Shown: positions 7,778 through 17,763, numbered from the stretch's first letter. The stretch: DNA of 64,000 bases from Natronosporangium hydrolyticum (GCF_016925615.1 NZ_CP070499.1:1240001-1304000); one strand, 5' to 3'. The notes: generated by a model from the sequence alone, not told the origin. Made by a program: numbers and translations.

Positions 7778-8191
7778 GTGAAGCGACTCCTCGCCGGTCT
7801 GGCGGCCCTGGCCGCCGGTGGTGTGCTGACGGCCGGCTTCGCCGCGCAGGGGGCGGACGCCGCGGCGGCCGCGACTCCCACGGCATCGGTGCCGGCGACC
7901 TACGCCGCCGCCACCCCGGAAGCTCCGCTCACCAGCCCCCAGCCGCGGCCGACCGTCGCAGCCGCGACCACCGTCGCCCCGACCGCTGATGGCGTACCGA
8001 CCCCGTCCGGTCCGGCCGCTACCCCGACGCCCGCGCCTACGGTCGCTCCACCCGAGGAGGAGGATCCGCGGCTGCCCAGGACCGGAGTCCAGGTGGGGGC
8101 GCTGGTGCTGCTGGGGTCGGGGATGCTCAGCGGCGGGATCGCCATGCTCGCGGTCCGTCGGCGCCGCTCGATCGAGGGTCTGCTCGACTGA
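7778..8191 (+). CDS. Small LPxTG cell-wall-anchored protein
   Basis: The protein has 137 residues from GTG 7778, with AGAGGGGAC as ribosome binding site just upstream. A signal peptide (MKRLLAGLAALAAGG..., cleavage near GADA-AAAA) is followed by an almost pure Ala/Pro/Thr stalk with no globular domain. The C-terminus has a PPEEEDPRLPRTG sorting motif, a hydrophobic helix and an RRRRS tail. The protein seems to be mainly a wall-attached stalk. Its stop codon directly abuts the stop of the convergent DUF305 gene (TGATCA at 8189-8194). Confidence 0.78.
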   Translation: MKRLLAGLAALAAGGVLTAGFAAQGADAAAAATPTASVPATYAAATPEAPLTSPQPRPTVAAATTVAPTADGVPTPSGPAATPTPAPTVAPPEEEDPRLPRTGVQVGALVLLGSGMLSGGIAMLAVRRRRSIEGLLD

Positions 8192-8860
8192 TCAACCCGA
8201 GTGGTCGGCGGCCTGCTGTTGCAAGTTGCGCAGGACCTCCAGCTCGTGCTGCTGGCCGCTCTTCATCAACTCGGCCAGCCACACCACCTCGGAGTGGTCG
8301 GTCAGCTCCAGCACCCCGTCGATCATGTGGATCCCACCGAGGTGGTGGTCGATCATGAGCTCGAGAAACAGCTGGTCGACCGCGATCCCCTCAGCCTCGC
8401 GCAGCTCGGCCATCTGGTCCCGGGATGCCATGCCCGGCATCGGGGCGCCGCCCATGGCATCCCCGTCGGGCATCCAGGCCATCGGTGGCTCCGCCGCGGT
8501 GGGGCCGAGCTCCCACTCCCGTAGCCACTGATGCATCATCCCGATCTCGCCCTGCTGGTTGGTGGCGATGTCGTAGGCGATCTGACGCACCCCGGGCAGC
8601 TCCGCCTCGGTGTACGCGATCATGCCCATCTCGACCGCCTGGTCGTGGTGGGTGATCATGTCGCGGGCGAAGCCGGCCTCGGGGGAGTCGTCGGCCGGGG
8701 CCGCGGCTGGGCGTAACGCCAGCACGCCGATCGCGAAGCCCGCCAGCAGCGCGGCGACGACCGCGATCGCAAGGGTGGCCAGGCCGAACCGGCGGGAGCC
8801 CAGGGTGGGCTCCGCCGGCCCGGCGTCGTCGTGCGCCATGTCCGCGACCGAGGGCTGCAT
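8192..8860 (-). CDS. DUF305 membrane-anchored protein
   Basis: The protein has 222 residues: a short cytoplasmic N-terminus, one transmembrane helix (about 27-48) and an extracytoplasmic DUF305 domain. It has the paired His/Met motifs FARDMITHHDQAVEMG near residue 64 and LELMIDHHLGGIHM further on, plus the Met-rich segment APMPGMASRDQM. DUF305 is a ferritin-like four-helix fold often linked to copper or other metal handling, so metal binding is inferred from the HH-rich motifs. Its ATG overlaps the TGA of the upstream DUF3105 gene by one base, so the two form one coupled operon. Confidence 0.88.
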   Translation of the reverse strand: MQPSVADMAHDDAGPAEPTLGSRRFGLATLAIAVVAALLAGFAIGVLALRPAAAPADDSPEAGFARDMITHHDQAVEMGMIAYTEAELPGVRQIAYDIATNQQGEIGMMHQWLREWELGPTAAEPPMAWMPDGDAMGGAPMPGMASRDQMAELREAEGIAVDQLFLELMIDHHLGGIHMIDGVLELTDHSEVVWLAELMKSGQQHELEVLRNLQQQAADHSG

Positions 8861-9594
8861 CAGGCGATCGGGGTCGTGCCGGTGGTGGAGACCCCGCCGT
8901 CGCAGCGGGCGTTCGGACCCTCCAGCGAGGAGTTGACCCGCAGTGCCCGGATGAACTCGTTGATCCGGCCGTCGCCAGGGTCGTCGAGCTTCAGTTGGTA
9001 GCCCCAGGCCTGCAGCGAGATCGGGGCGTCGAGACTCGGGTACGGGCTCATCATCATCTTCTCGTTGCCCTCGACTAGGCTCGCCAGCCGGTCCACGCCG
9101 CTCTCGTCCAGCAGGTCCGGGTTGTAGGTGATCCAGATCGCGCCGTGCTCCAGGCTGTGCACCGCGTGCTCGTTCGCGATCGGGGCCGGGTAGACGTCGC
9201 CCTGGCAGTTCTGCCAGATTTCGTTGTGAGGGCCGTACGCGGGCGGGGAGGTGTCGTACTGGACTGGGCCGCTTTGGTGCGCCCGCTGCGCCTCCCCCAT
9301 GACCGAGTCGTCCTCAGCCCGGTAGTCGATCAGCCCCTCGATCTCGGCGGCCTGCTCCTGCCAAGGCAGCGCTCGCGAGTCCCACTGCGCCCAGAAGGCG
9401 TACCCGATGATCCCGGCGGCGAGGAGTCCGACCACCGCGAACATCGCGATCGGGCCCCAGTTACGCTCTTTGCTGACCTTTACCGGAGCGATCGGTTTGC
9501 GGCCTTTGCGGGCGGCGCCGCCTTTACCGCGCTTGTCCTGGGAGACTAGCGCCGACTGGTTGCGCCGGTCACCTTTGTTGGTCTTGGTCGTCAT
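8860..9594 (-). CDS. DUF3105 membrane protein
   Basis: The protein has 244 residues. A very basic N-terminus ([11 protein letters not shown]) precedes one transmembrane segment (about 47-68). The extracytoplasmic DUF3105 domain has the conserved His cluster [20 protein letters not shown] and [14 protein letters not shown]. The domain function is unknown; the conserved His residues suggest metal binding. It is the first gene of an operon with DUF305 and is divergent from argS across about 110 bp. Confidence 0.88.
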   Translation of the reverse strand: MTTKTNKGDRRNQSALVSQDKRGKGGAARKGRKPIAPVKVSKERNWGPIAMFAVVGLLAAGIIGYAFWAQWDSRALPWQEQAAEIEGLIDYRAEDDSVMGEAQRAHQSGPVQYDTSPPAYGPHNEIWQNCQGDVYPAPIANEHAVHSLEHGAIWITYNPDLLDESGVDRLASLVEGNEKMMMSPYPSLDAPISLQAWGYQLKLDDPGDGRINEFIRALRVNSSLEGPNARCDGGVSTTGTTPIA

Positions 9595-9705
9595 GTCTGC
9601 GGCCTCGTCAGGTCGGTGTGCAGGGGGTTGCCCGGACAGGTGGACAGACCTGGGGGCCAGGTCACCACAAAGTTATCAAGTAGCCTAACCACGTACCATG
9701 GCTAC

Positions 9706-11367
9706 GTGACGCCCGACCAACTTTCCGACCATGTGCTGACCGCGGCCCGCGACGTCTTCGTCGCCCGTGAGCTGGACCCTTCGGTCCTGCCCGCGGCGGT
9801 GACGTTGGAGCGACCCCGGAACCCGGAGCACGGCGATTACGCCAGCACGCTGGCGTTGCAGCTGGCGAAGCAGGTGGGGGTGGCGCCCCGCGAGCTGGCC
9901 ACGGCGCTCGCCGACCGGCTGGGGCGGGTGCCGGGCATCAAGTCGGTGGAGGTGGCGGGGCCGGGCTTCCTGAATCTTCGACTCGAGGCCGCCGCCGCTG
10001 GTGAGCTGGCCCGGTTGGTGGTGCAGGCCGGCCCGGCGTACGGGCACAGCCGTACCCTCGCCGGCCAGCGGGTGAATCTGGAGTTCGTCTCGGCGAACCC
10101 GACCGGCCCGATCCATCTGGGCGGGGTCCGGTGGGCGGCGGTCGGCGACGCGCTGGGGCGGCTGTTGCGCGCCGCCGGTGCCGAGGTGACGACCGAGTAT
10201 TACTTCAACGATGCCGGGGCGCAGATCGACCGGTTCGCGCAGTCGCTGCTGGCCGCCGCTCGCGGGCAGGAGGTCCCGGCGGACGGTTACGCCGGGGATT
10301 ACATCGACGAGATCGCGGCCGCGGTGGCGCAGCGGCAGCCGGCGGTGGCCTCGCTGCCCGACGAGGAGGCCGAGCAGGTCTTCCGCGCCGAGGGCATCGA
10401 GCTGATGCTGGCCGAGATCAAACAGTCGCTGGCCGACTTCGGGGTCCGTTTCGATGTCTTCTTCAACGAGAAGGATCTGCACGAGCGGGGCGAGTTGGCG
10501 GCGGCGGTGACCCATCTGCGCGAGCACGGCCACGTCTACGAGCACGACGGCGCGCTCTGGCTGCGGACCACCGACTTCGGCGATGACAAGGACCGGGTGT
10601 TGATCCGCGGTACCGGCGCGCCGACCTACTTCCTGGCCGACTGCGCGTACTACTACGACAAGCGGCAGGTCCGCGGCTTCGACCGGGTGGTGATCATGCT
10701 CGGCGCCGACCACCACGGGTACGTGGGTCGGATGCGGGCGATGGCGAAGTGTTTCGGTGACGACCCGGACCAGACCCTGGAGCTGCTGATCGGGCAGATG
10801 GTCAATCTGCTGCGGGACGGCGAGCCGGTGCGGATGAGTAAGCGGCACGGCACGGTCGTCACGCTGGCAGATCTGATGTCCGCGATCGGGGTGGACGCGG
10901 CGCGGTACGCACTGGCCCGCTACTCGTCGGATTCGCCGATCGACATCGACATCGCGCTGTGGACCCGGGCCAGCCGGGACAACCCGGTCTACTACGTGCA
11001 GTACGCCCATGCCCGGATCGCGTCGCTGTTGCGTAACGCCGCGGAGCTGGGGGTGGTGCGGGGTGACGAGTTCGATCCCGCCTTGCTGGGCCATGAGCGC
11101 GAGCACGACCTGCTCAAGGCGCTGGCGGAGTTCCCGCAGGTGGTGGCGACCGCCGCGGAGCTGCGGGAGCCGCACCGGATCGCCCGGTACTGCGAGGAGT
11201 TGGCCGGCACCTATCACCGGTTCTACGACTCGTGCCGGGTGTTGCCGCAGGGCGCCGAGCCGGCGACCGAGTTGACGCGGGCCCGGCTGTGGCTGGTGGA
11301 GGCGGCCCGGATCGTGCTTGCGAACGGGCTCACCCTGTTGGGGGTCACCGCCCCCGAGCGGATGTGA
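9706..11367 (+). CDS. argS: Arginyl-tRNA synthetase
   Basis: This is a class I synthetase of 553 residues that charges tRNA-Arg. The N-terminal Add-1-type domain ([20 protein letters not shown]) is followed by the HIGH-equivalent [18 protein letters not shown] and the KMSKS-like [12 protein letters not shown]. The C-terminal DALR anticodon-binding domain ends near [12 protein letters not shown] choose GTG 9706 ([10 protein letters not shown]) since longer in-frame extensions are not family-like. An ATG at 9698 out of frame encodes only M-A-T-stop, its TGA overlapping the GTG, so a minimal leader ORF or leaderless start is possible. A TAGCCT hexamer at 9681-9686 could be the -10. Confidence 0.97.
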   Translation: MTPDQLSDHVLTAARDVFVARELDPSVLPAAVTLERPRNPEHGDYASTLALQLAKQVGVAPRELATALADRLGRVPGIKSVEVAGPGFLNLRLEAAAAGELARLVVQAGPAYGHSRTLAGQRVNLEFVSANPTGPIHLGGVRWAAVGDALGRLLRAAGAEVTTEYYFNDAGAQIDRFAQSLLAAARGQEVPADGYAGDYIDEIAAAVAQRQPAVASLPDEEAEQVFRAEGIELMLAEIKQSLADFGVRFDVFFNEKDLHERGELAAAVTHLREHGHVYEHDGALWLRTTDFGDDKDRVLIRGTGAPTYFLADCAYYYDKRQVRGFDRVVIMLGADHHGYVGRMRAMAKCFGDDPDQTLELLIGQMVNLLRDGEPVRMSKRHGTVVTLADLMSAIGVDAARYALARYSSDSPIDIDIALWTRASRDNPVYYVQYAHARIASLLRNAAELGVVRGDEFDPALLGHEREHDLLKALAEFPQVVATAAELREPHRIARYCEELAGTYHRFYDSCRVLPQGAEPATELTRARLWLVEAARIVLANGLTLLGVTAPERM

Positions 11368-11502
11368 CCGTTGAATCTGGGCCGGGGGTGCCCACGAGGT
11401 GAGGCGGTTGTCTCACTCAGTGGGTGCCGGGCGGCTTCGGTAGGTCGCCGCGGACCTGGTGGATAGCATGTTTTGGTGGTAGTCGGATCGCGGGTGGGGT
11501 AA

Positions 11503-12888
11503 ATGCGGGCACATGAGGCGGGGGCACTCCACGCCGATCTCGGGCAGCGCGCTCCGGCGTGGCTTCGGCCGCCGGCCGACGTCAACCAGCTGCTGCCACA
11601 GCTGTGGCCCAGCGGGGTGGCGCGCGGTCGCGACGGCGGGTTGAGCGTGGCGGGAGTGCCGGTCGCGCAGCTCGCCGCCGAGCACGGCACCCCGGCCTAT
11701 GTGCTCGACGAAGCCGACCTGCGGGCCCGGTGCCGGGCGTTCGTCGCCGGGTTCCGGGGGATGGACGTCTACTACGCCGGCAAGGCGCTGCTGTGCAAGG
11801 CGGTGGTGCGGGTCGTCGCCGAGGAAGGGCTGCGGCTCGATGTCTGCACCGGCGGCGAGTTGGCGGTCGCGCTGGCCGCCGGCATGCCCCCGGAGCGGAT
11901 CGGGTTCCACGGCAACAACAAGTCGGTCGCGGAGCTGAGCCGGGCGCTCGACGCCGGGGTGGGGCGGATCATCCTCGACTCGTTCACCGAGATCGACCGG
12001 CTGACCGTGCTCGCCCGGGAGCGGGGCGTGCGGCAGCCGGTGATGATCCGGGTGACCGTGGGGGTCGAGGCGCATACCCACGAATACATCGCCACCGGCC
12101 ACGAGGACCAGAAGTTCGGGTTCTCGCTCGCCGACGGCTCCGCCCAGGCGGCCGCCGAGCGGGTGCTCGACGACGGGGTGTTGCAGCTGATCGGCCTGCA
12201 CTCGCACATCGGCTCACAGATCTTCGACACCGCCGGCTTCGAGGTTTCGGCGCGGCGGGTGCTGGGGCTGCACGCCGAGCTGGCCAAGCACACCGGGGCC
12301 GAGCTCGCCGAGCTGGATCTGGGCGGCGGCTTCGGGATCGCCTACACCAGTCAGGACGATCCGGCGAGCCCGGTCGAGCTGGGCGCCGGGATCACCGGCA
12401 TCGTCGAGCAGGAGTGCGCGGCCCGCGGGCTGGCGGTGCCCCGATTGTCGGTGGAGCCGGGGCGGGCGATCATCGGCCCGGCCGTCTTCACGCTCTACGA
12501 GGTCGGCACGGTCAAGCCGGTGGACGGGCTCCGGACGTATGTGAGCGTCGACGGCGGCATGAGCGACAACCTGCGTACGGCGCTGTACGGCGCCGCCTAC
12601 TCGGCGACGTTGGCCTCGCGCGCCAGCTCCGCCGGCCCGATGCTGACCCGGATCGTCGGTAAGCACTGCGAGGCGGGAGACGTGGTGGTGCAGGATGAGT
12701 TCCTGCCCGCCGATACCCGACCGGGGGATCTGGTGGCGGTGCCGGGCACCGGCGCCTACTGCCGCAGCCTGGCGCACAACTACAACCATGTGCCCCGCCC
12801 ACCGGTGGTAGCGGTGGCCGATGGTCGGTCCCGGGTGATCGTGCGGCGGGAGTCCGAGGACGACCTGATGGCATTGGATGTGGGTTGA
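11503..12888 (+). CDS. lysA: Diaminopimelate decarboxylase
   Basis: This PLP enzyme of 461 residues makes the last step of lysine biosynthesis from meso-diaminopimelate. The alanine-racemase-fold barrel carries the PLP lysine at Lys94 (YYAGKALLCK), the HSHIGSQ motif, the phosphate-binding GGGFGIAY and EPGRAIIGP. The C-terminal barrel has the active-site Cys in KHCEAGDVVVQDE. ATG 11503 follows a GGTGGGG stretch. A TAGCAT hexamer near 11464 may be the -10. Its stop lies 2 nt before the hom start, so hom is translationally linked. Confidence 0.97.
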   Translation: MRAHEAGALHADLGQRAPAWLRPPADVNQLLPQLWPSGVARGRDGGLSVAGVPVAQLAAEHGTPAYVLDEADLRARCRAFVAGFRGMDVYYAGKALLCKAVVRVVAEEGLRLDVCTGGELAVALAAGMPPERIGFHGNNKSVAELSRALDAGVGRIILDSFTEIDRLTVLARERGVRQPVMIRVTVGVEAHTHEYIATGHEDQKFGFSLADGSAQAAAERVLDDGVLQLIGLHSHIGSQIFDTAGFEVSARRVLGLHAELAKHTGAELAELDLGGGFGIAYTSQDDPASPVELGAGITGIVEQECAARGLAVPRLSVEPGRAIIGPAVFTLYEVGTVKPVDGLRTYVSVDGGMSDNLRTALYGAAYSATLASRASSAGPMLTRIVGKHCEAGDVVVQDEFLPADTRPGDLVAVPGTGAYCRSLAHNYNHVPRPPVVAVADGRSRVIVRRESEDDLMALDVG

Positions 12889-12890
12889 CC

Positions 12891-14198
12891 ATGGCGGTAC
12901 GGCTGGCCCTGCTGGGGTGTGGCACGGTCGGGGCGCAGGTGGTGCGCCTGCTGCACGAACAGGCCGACGATCTGACCGCGCGGGTGGGCGCGCCGGTCGA
13001 GCTGGCCGGGGTGGCGGTGCGCCGCCCGGACCGGGTCCGGGCGGTCTCGCTCGACCGGGACCTGCTCACGACCGACGCGCTGGGGTTGCTGAAACGCCCC
13101 GATGTGGACGCCGTGGTGGAGGTGGTGGGCGGCATCGAGCCGGCTCGTGGCTGGCTGGTGGAGGCGCTGCGCCAGGGCAAAGATGTGGTAACCGCCAACA
13201 AGGCGTTGCTGGCCGAGGACGGCGGTGCGCTCCACGACGCGGCGGTGGCCGGCGGCGCGGATCTTTACTTCGAGGCTGCGGTCGCCGGCGGGATCCCGCT
13301 GCTGCGGCCGTTGCGGGAGTCGCTGCACGGTGACCGGATCACCCGGGTGACCGGCATCGTGAACGGCACCACCAACTTCATCCTGTCCGCGATGGACGCC
13401 ACCGGCGCCGGCTTTACCGAGGCGCTGGAGGAGGCGACCGAGCTGGGGTACGCGGAGGCGGACCCGACCGCGGACGTCGATGGGTTCGACGCGGCGGCGA
13501 AGGCCGCGATCCTCGCCTCGCTCGCGTTCCACACCCGGGTGACCGCCGCCGAGGTCTACCGCGAGGGGATCAGCGAGGTGACCTCGGCCGATGTCGCTAG
13601 CGCCCGCGAGATGGGCTGTGTGATCAAGCTGCTGTGTCTGGCCGAGCGAGTCGACGGCGCGGTAGCGGTCCGGGTGCACCCGGCGATGATTCCGCGGCAG
13701 CACCCACTGGCGGCGGTCGGCGGCGCGTACAACGCGGTCTTTGTGGAGGCCGACGCCGCGGGGCAGCTGATGTTCTACGGCGCCGGCGCCGGCGGTTCGC
13801 CGACGGCGAGCGCGGTGCTCGGCGACATCGTGGCGGTCGCCCGGACGGTGGTGGCGCGCCGGGCCGGCGGCAACGGGCTACGGCAGACCGGCCTGGAGGC
13901 GTACGCGGAGCTGCCGGTCCGACCGATCGGCGAGGTGGTGACCCGGTATCACGTCCGGCTCGACGTGGCCGACCGGCCGGGGGTGCTGGCGACGGTGGCG
14001 AGCGTCTTCGCCCGCCACGGGGTGTCGATCGCGACCGTCCACCAGACCGGCCGCAGCAGCGACGCCACCCTGGTGATCGTGACCCACCGGGCGCCTGATT
14101 CGGCGCTCACCGCCACCGTGGCGGAGCTGCGTCACATGGAGATTGTCCGCTCGGTCGCGAGCGTGGTGCGGGTAGAGGGCGAGACCCCCGCCGGCTAG
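12891..14198 (+). CDS. hom: Homoserine dehydrogenase
   Basis: The enzyme has 435 residues and reduces aspartate semialdehyde to homoserine, feeding threonine and methionine. It has an N-terminal Rossmann motif (ALLGCGTVGAQV), the NGTTNFILSAM family motif and a C-terminal ACT domain (LDVADRPGVLATVASVFA) that usually mediates threonine feedback. The start is ATG 12891 (MAVRLALLG); a TTG six bases upstream overlaps the lysA stop and is less likely. Confidence 0.97.
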   Translation: MAVRLALLGCGTVGAQVVRLLHEQADDLTARVGAPVELAGVAVRRPDRVRAVSLDRDLLTTDALGLLKRPDVDAVVEVVGGIEPARGWLVEALRQGKDVVTANKALLAEDGGALHDAAVAGGADLYFEAAVAGGIPLLRPLRESLHGDRITRVTGIVNGTTNFILSAMDATGAGFTEALEEATELGYAEADPTADVDGFDAAAKAAILASLAFHTRVTAAEVYREGISEVTSADVASAREMGCVIKLLCLAERVDGAVAVRVHPAMIPRQHPLAAVGGAYNAVFVEADAAGQLMFYGAGAGGSPTASAVLGDIVAVARTVVARRAGGNGLRQTGLEAYAELPVRPIGEVVTRYHVRLDVADRPGVLATVASVFARHGVSIATVHQTGRSSDATLVIVTHRAPDSALTATVAELRHMEIVRSVASVVRVEGETPAG

Positions 14199-14230
14199 TT
14201 CGGCCCGCGGGGGTGGAGTAGGGGTAGGTC

Positions 14231-15280
14231 ATGTGGCGTGGGCTGATCGAGGCTTTCCGGGACCGGTTGCCGGTCTCGGCGACGACCCCGGTGGTAACGC
14301 TGTACGAGGGCAATACGCCGCTATTGCCGGCGCCGGCGCTGTCCAGCCGGGTCGGTGCCGAGGTGTTCCTGAAGGTCGAGGGCGCCAACCCGACCGGGTC
14401 GTTCAAGGACCGGGGGATGACGGTGGCCGTCTCCAAGGCGGTCGAGCAGGGCTCCAAGGCGGTGATCTGCGCCTCCACCGGCAACACCTCCGCCTCCGCT
14501 GCCGCGTACGCCGCCCGCGCCGGCCTGACCTGTGCGGTCCTGGTGCCGGAAGGCAAAATCGCCCTGGGGAAGCTGGCGCAGGCGCTGGTCCACGGGGCCC
14601 GGCTGCTGCAGGTCACCGGCTCGTTCGACGACTGCCTGGAGATCGCCTCGAAGCTGGCGCTGGATTATCCGGTCTCGCTGGTGAACTCGGTGAATCCCGA
14701 CCGGCTGCAGGGCCAGCAGACCGCCGCGTTCGAGATCGTGGCCGGGCTGGGGGACGCGCCGGACATCCACTGCCTGCCGGTGGGTAACGCCGGCAATATC
14801 ACCGCCTACTGGATGGGCTACCAGTCCGAGTACGAGGTGGGCAACGCAGGCCGGCTGCCCCGGATGTTCGGGTTCCAGGCGGCCGGGGCGGCGCCGATCG
14901 TGCGGGGCGAGGTGGTCCGCCGGCCCAGCACCATCGCCACCGCGATCCGGATCGGCAACCCGGCTTCGTGGACCCGGGCGTTGGATGCCCAGGAGCAGTC
15001 CGGCGGCCAGATCGGGCAGGTCACGGACCGGCAGATCCTCGCCGCCTACCGGCTGTTGGCCCGGCAGGTGGGGGTGTTTGTGGAGCTGGCCAGCGCGGCG
15101 AGCGTCGCCGGCCTGTTGCAGTCGGCCGAGGCCGGGCAGGTGCCGTCGGGTGCGACGGTGGTGTGCACGGTGACCGGCCACGGTTTGAAGGATCCGGACT
15201 GGGCGATCGCCACCGCCCCGGCACCGGTCACCATCACGGCCGACCCGCTCGCCGCCGCCCACGCGTTGGAGCTTGCTTAG
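14231..15280 (+). CDS. thrC: Threonine synthase
   Basis: This PLP enzyme of 349 residues converts O-phosphohomoserine to threonine. The PLP lysine is in [11 protein letters not shown], and the phosphate loop is seen at the [15 protein letters not shown] motif. The length fits the short class II-type actinobacterial enzyme. A GGAGTAGGGG stretch precedes the ATG at 14231. The spacing of 32 nt from hom indicates one operon. Confidence 0.97.
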   Translation: MWRGLIEAFRDRLPVSATTPVVTLYEGNTPLLPAPALSSRVGAEVFLKVEGANPTGSFKDRGMTVAVSKAVEQGSKAVICASTGNTSASAAAYAARAGLTCAVLVPEGKIALGKLAQALVHGARLLQVTGSFDDCLEIASKLALDYPVSLVNSVNPDRLQGQQTAAFEIVAGLGDAPDIHCLPVGNAGNITAYWMGYQSEYEVGNAGRLPRMFGFQAAGAAPIVRGEVVRRPSTIATAIRIGNPASWTRALDAQEQSGGQIGQVTDRQILAAYRLLARQVGVFVELASAASVAGLLQSAEAGQVPSGATVVCTVTGHGLKDPDWAIATAPAPVTITADPLAAAHALELA

Positions 15281-15358
15281 GCGTCGCCGCTGCGGGGTGA
15301 GGAGCGCAACTCGGTCACACCCTGGCGGTGAGCGGCGCGCCAGGTAACGTCTCGGTAC

Positions 15359-16609
15359 GTGCCGTCTGTCATCTCGGTCCTTACCCGTAACCGTGACTTC
15401 CGGCGTCTCTTCTTCGCCCAGGTCGTGATCTTCGGCGGGGACTGGTTCGCGGTCATCCCGCTGATGGCGCTGCTGTTGGACCTGACCGGCCGCGGGTCGT
15501 GGGGGACCTTGGCGCTCGCCGCCGACACCGGCCTGCTCGCGCTGCTGCTGCCGTACGCGGGGACGGTGGCGGACCGGTTCGATCGCCGCAAGATCATGAT
15601 GTGCGCCAGCGCGGTGACCCTGGTCGCGGTGGCGATTCTGCTGCTGATCCGGGAGCCCGGGGTGGCCTGGCTGGGGCCGGTAGCGATCGGGATCGTCGGT
15701 GCGGCCAAGGCGTTCTATACCCCGGCCGCGTTGGCGGCGCTGCCGAACCTGGTGTCGCGGGAGGAGCTCGGGGTAGCGAACGCGGTCGCCGGAGGCGCCT
15801 GGGGGACCATGTTGGTGGTCGGCGCCTCGCTGGGCGGGGTGATGACCGCGCTGCTGGGGCCTTACGCCTGCTTCCTGATCACCGCCGGGTGCATGGTAGT
15901 GGCCACCTATCTAGTCTGGCGGATCCGTACTCCGCTGCAGGGCGAGCGGACCGGAGCCCCGCAGCCGGCGCTAAGGGCGATTCGGGAGTCGCTGGCCTAT
16001 ATCCGGCAGCGGCCGCGGGTGCTGTCGTTGGTGACCGTGAAGTCCGCGGTGGGGGTGGGCAACGGGGTGCTGGGGGCGTTTCCGTTGCTGGCGGCGAGCT
16101 TCGCGGTCGGGCCGATCGGCACCGGGCTGCTGTTCGCCGCGCGCGGCGCCGGCGCGCTGGCTGGGCCGTTTGTCCTGCGTAAACTGTTGAGTCGCCGCTC
16201 CTGGCTGCTTCCCGGGCTCTCGTTGTCGATGGCGGCGTACGGGCTGGCGTACCTGGGGGTGGCGTTCAGTCCGTGGTTCATGGTCACAGTGGTGCTGGTG
16301 TTGGTGGCGCACTTCGCCGGTGGCGGGAACTGGATGATGAGCAACTTCGCGCTGCAGTTGGAGGTGCCTGACGAGCTGCGTGGCCGGGTCTTCGCCGTCG
16401 ACATGATGCTGGCGACGATGGCGGTCTCGGCGAGCTTGTTGATCTTCGCAGCGCTGGTGGATGTGGTGGAGCTGCGATGGCTGATCGCGGGGGCGGCGGG
16501 CGCCACGCTGGTCTACGCGGGGGTGTGGCGGCTGGCTACCCGGCGACTGTCCCGGCTGGGCGACGGCGACGACTCCGCGGCGACGGCATCGGCCGTACGC
16601 GAGGGGTAG
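15359..16609 (+). CDS. MFS transporter
   Basis: The 416-residue protein has twelve hydrophobic segments, belonging to the MFS_3/enterobactin-exporter-like family. The loop motif between helices 2 and 3 is visible (GTVADRFDRRKIMM). The GTG at 15359 has no ribosome binding site, but TAACGT lies at 15345-15350, eight bases upstream, suggesting a leaderless transcript with its own promoter. It sits between thrC and thrB. Export of an amino acid is possible, but nothing in the sequence shows the substrate. Confidence 0.85.
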   Translation: MPSVISVLTRNRDFRRLFFAQVVIFGGDWFAVIPLMALLLDLTGRGSWGTLALAADTGLLALLLPYAGTVADRFDRRKIMMCASAVTLVAVAILLLIREPGVAWLGPVAIGIVGAAKAFYTPAALAALPNLVSREELGVANAVAGGAWGTMLVVGASLGGVMTALLGPYACFLITAGCMVVATYLVWRIRTPLQGERTGAPQPALRAIRESLAYIRQRPRVLSLVTVKSAVGVGNGVLGAFPLLAASFAVGPIGTGLLFAARGAGALAGPFVLRKLLSRRSWLLPGLSLSMAAYGLAYLGVAFSPWFMVTVVLVLVAHFAGGGNWMMSNFALQLEVPDELRGRVFAVDMMLATMAVSASLLIFAALVDVVELRWLIAGAAGATLVYAGVWRLATRRLSRLGDGDDSAATASAVREG

Positions 16610-16749
16610 CCGGCTCGGTAGGCTCGGGCTCGGCCGGTTCACGGCTGACCGGGAGGTAGTTGCGCCCGGAGGCGGTGTCAGCCGGCGGGCGGGTCGCCAG
16701 CGGGCGGCGCGCCGGAGATTCCGGCCTGGAGTCGAGGAGTGGGTGGCAG

Positions 16750-17685
16750 GTGGTTGACCGGTCGACTGGTGAAGCTGTGGTGGTCTCGGTTCGGGCCCCG
16801 GCGACCAGCGCCAACCTGGGCCCGGGCTTCGACGCGCTCGGGCTCGCGCTGACCTGGTACGACGAGGTGACCGGGCGGCTGGCCCGGGAGACCACGGTCA
16901 CCGTGCACGGGGAGGGGGCCGGGGAGCTACCCGGCGACGACCGGCACCTGGTGGTCCGCGCGATCCACGCCACCTTCGCTCAACTGGGAATGCCACCGGC
17001 ACCGGTGGCGTTGACCTGTCAGAACCGGATCCCGCAGGCGCGTGGGCTGGGGTCGTCCTCGGCGGCGATCGTGGCGGGTGTGCTGCTGGGTCGGGAGCTC
17101 GCCGGGGCCGCTGGCGGTGCGCTGGATCAGCCGGCGCTGCTGCGGATCGCCGCCGGGCTGGAGGGCCATCCGGATAATGTGGCGCCGTGCCTGTTGGGCG
17201 GCTTCACCGTCGCCTGGCGGGAGTCGTCCGAGCCGGATTCGGCGCGGGCGGTGACCGTTGCACCGGCCGATTCGGTGCGGCCGGTGCTGTTCGTGCCCGA
17301 CCACCGAAGTTTGACCACGGCGGCTCGGGCCGCGCTGCCCGATCAGGTGCCGCACCGGGATGCCGCGCACAGCGCGGGTCGGGCGGCGCTGCTGGTGCAC
17401 GCGGTGACCCGGGACCCGGCGCCGTCGTTGCTGTTGGCGGCCACCGAGGATCGGCTGCACCAGCAGTATCGGGCGGCCGCCGCGCCAGCGACCGCGGCGC
17501 TGGTGGCGCGGTTGCGCGCCGCCGGGGTGCCGGCGGTAGTCAGCGGTGCCGGCCCGTCGGTGCTGGCGTTCGGGCCGGTTCCAGAGCAGCTCAGCAGCCA
17601 GGTCGGCTGGGTGTGCCAGGAGATGTCGGTGGATCAGCACGGCGCCACTGTGCGACCGGATATGATGCCGGCGTACACTGGATGA
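16750..17685 (+). CDS. thrB: Homoserine kinase
   Basis: This GHMP kinase of 311 residues phosphorylates homoserine, providing the ThrC substrate. The N-terminal motif is APATSANLGPGFDALGLAL, the ATP-binding P-loop-like PQARGLGSSSAAIVAGVLLG, and the C-terminal motif SGAGPSVLAFG. I prefer GTG 16750, with GAGGAG at 16734-16739. A longer in-frame TTG at 16660, also preceded by GGAGG but only 3 nt away, would add 30 low-complexity residues. Confidence 0.94.
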   Translation: MVDRSTGEAVVVSVRAPATSANLGPGFDALGLALTWYDEVTGRLARETTVTVHGEGAGELPGDDRHLVVRAIHATFAQLGMPPAPVALTCQNRIPQARGLGSSSAAIVAGVLLGRELAGAAGGALDQPALLRIAAGLEGHPDNVAPCLLGGFTVAWRESSEPDSARAVTVAPADSVRPVLFVPDHRSLTTAARAALPDQVPHRDAAHSAGRAALLVHAVTRDPAPSLLLAATEDRLHQQYRAAAAPATAALVARLRAAGVPAVVSGAGPSVLAFGPVPEQLSSQVGWVCQEMSVDQHGATVRPDMMPAYTG

Positions 17686-17763
17686 CAGCGACGAGACACG
17701 CCGAGCGTCGAACCGGTGTTGCCCCAGGTCGGGCGCGTTGTCTAGGCTCTCCCTAGCACAGCC

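Noticed and set aside
9685-11217. Long minus-strand open frame (510 codons) opposite argS
   Set aside because: Composition is His/Gln/Arg/Val-rich without family motifs. It is the mirror frame of a well-supported argS in GC-rich DNA.
11368-11502. T-box or attenuator between argS and lysA
   Set aside because: Only an imperfect stem (CCCAC...GTGGG with GTGAG/CTCAC) is present; no T-box core or terminator with U-tract was seen.
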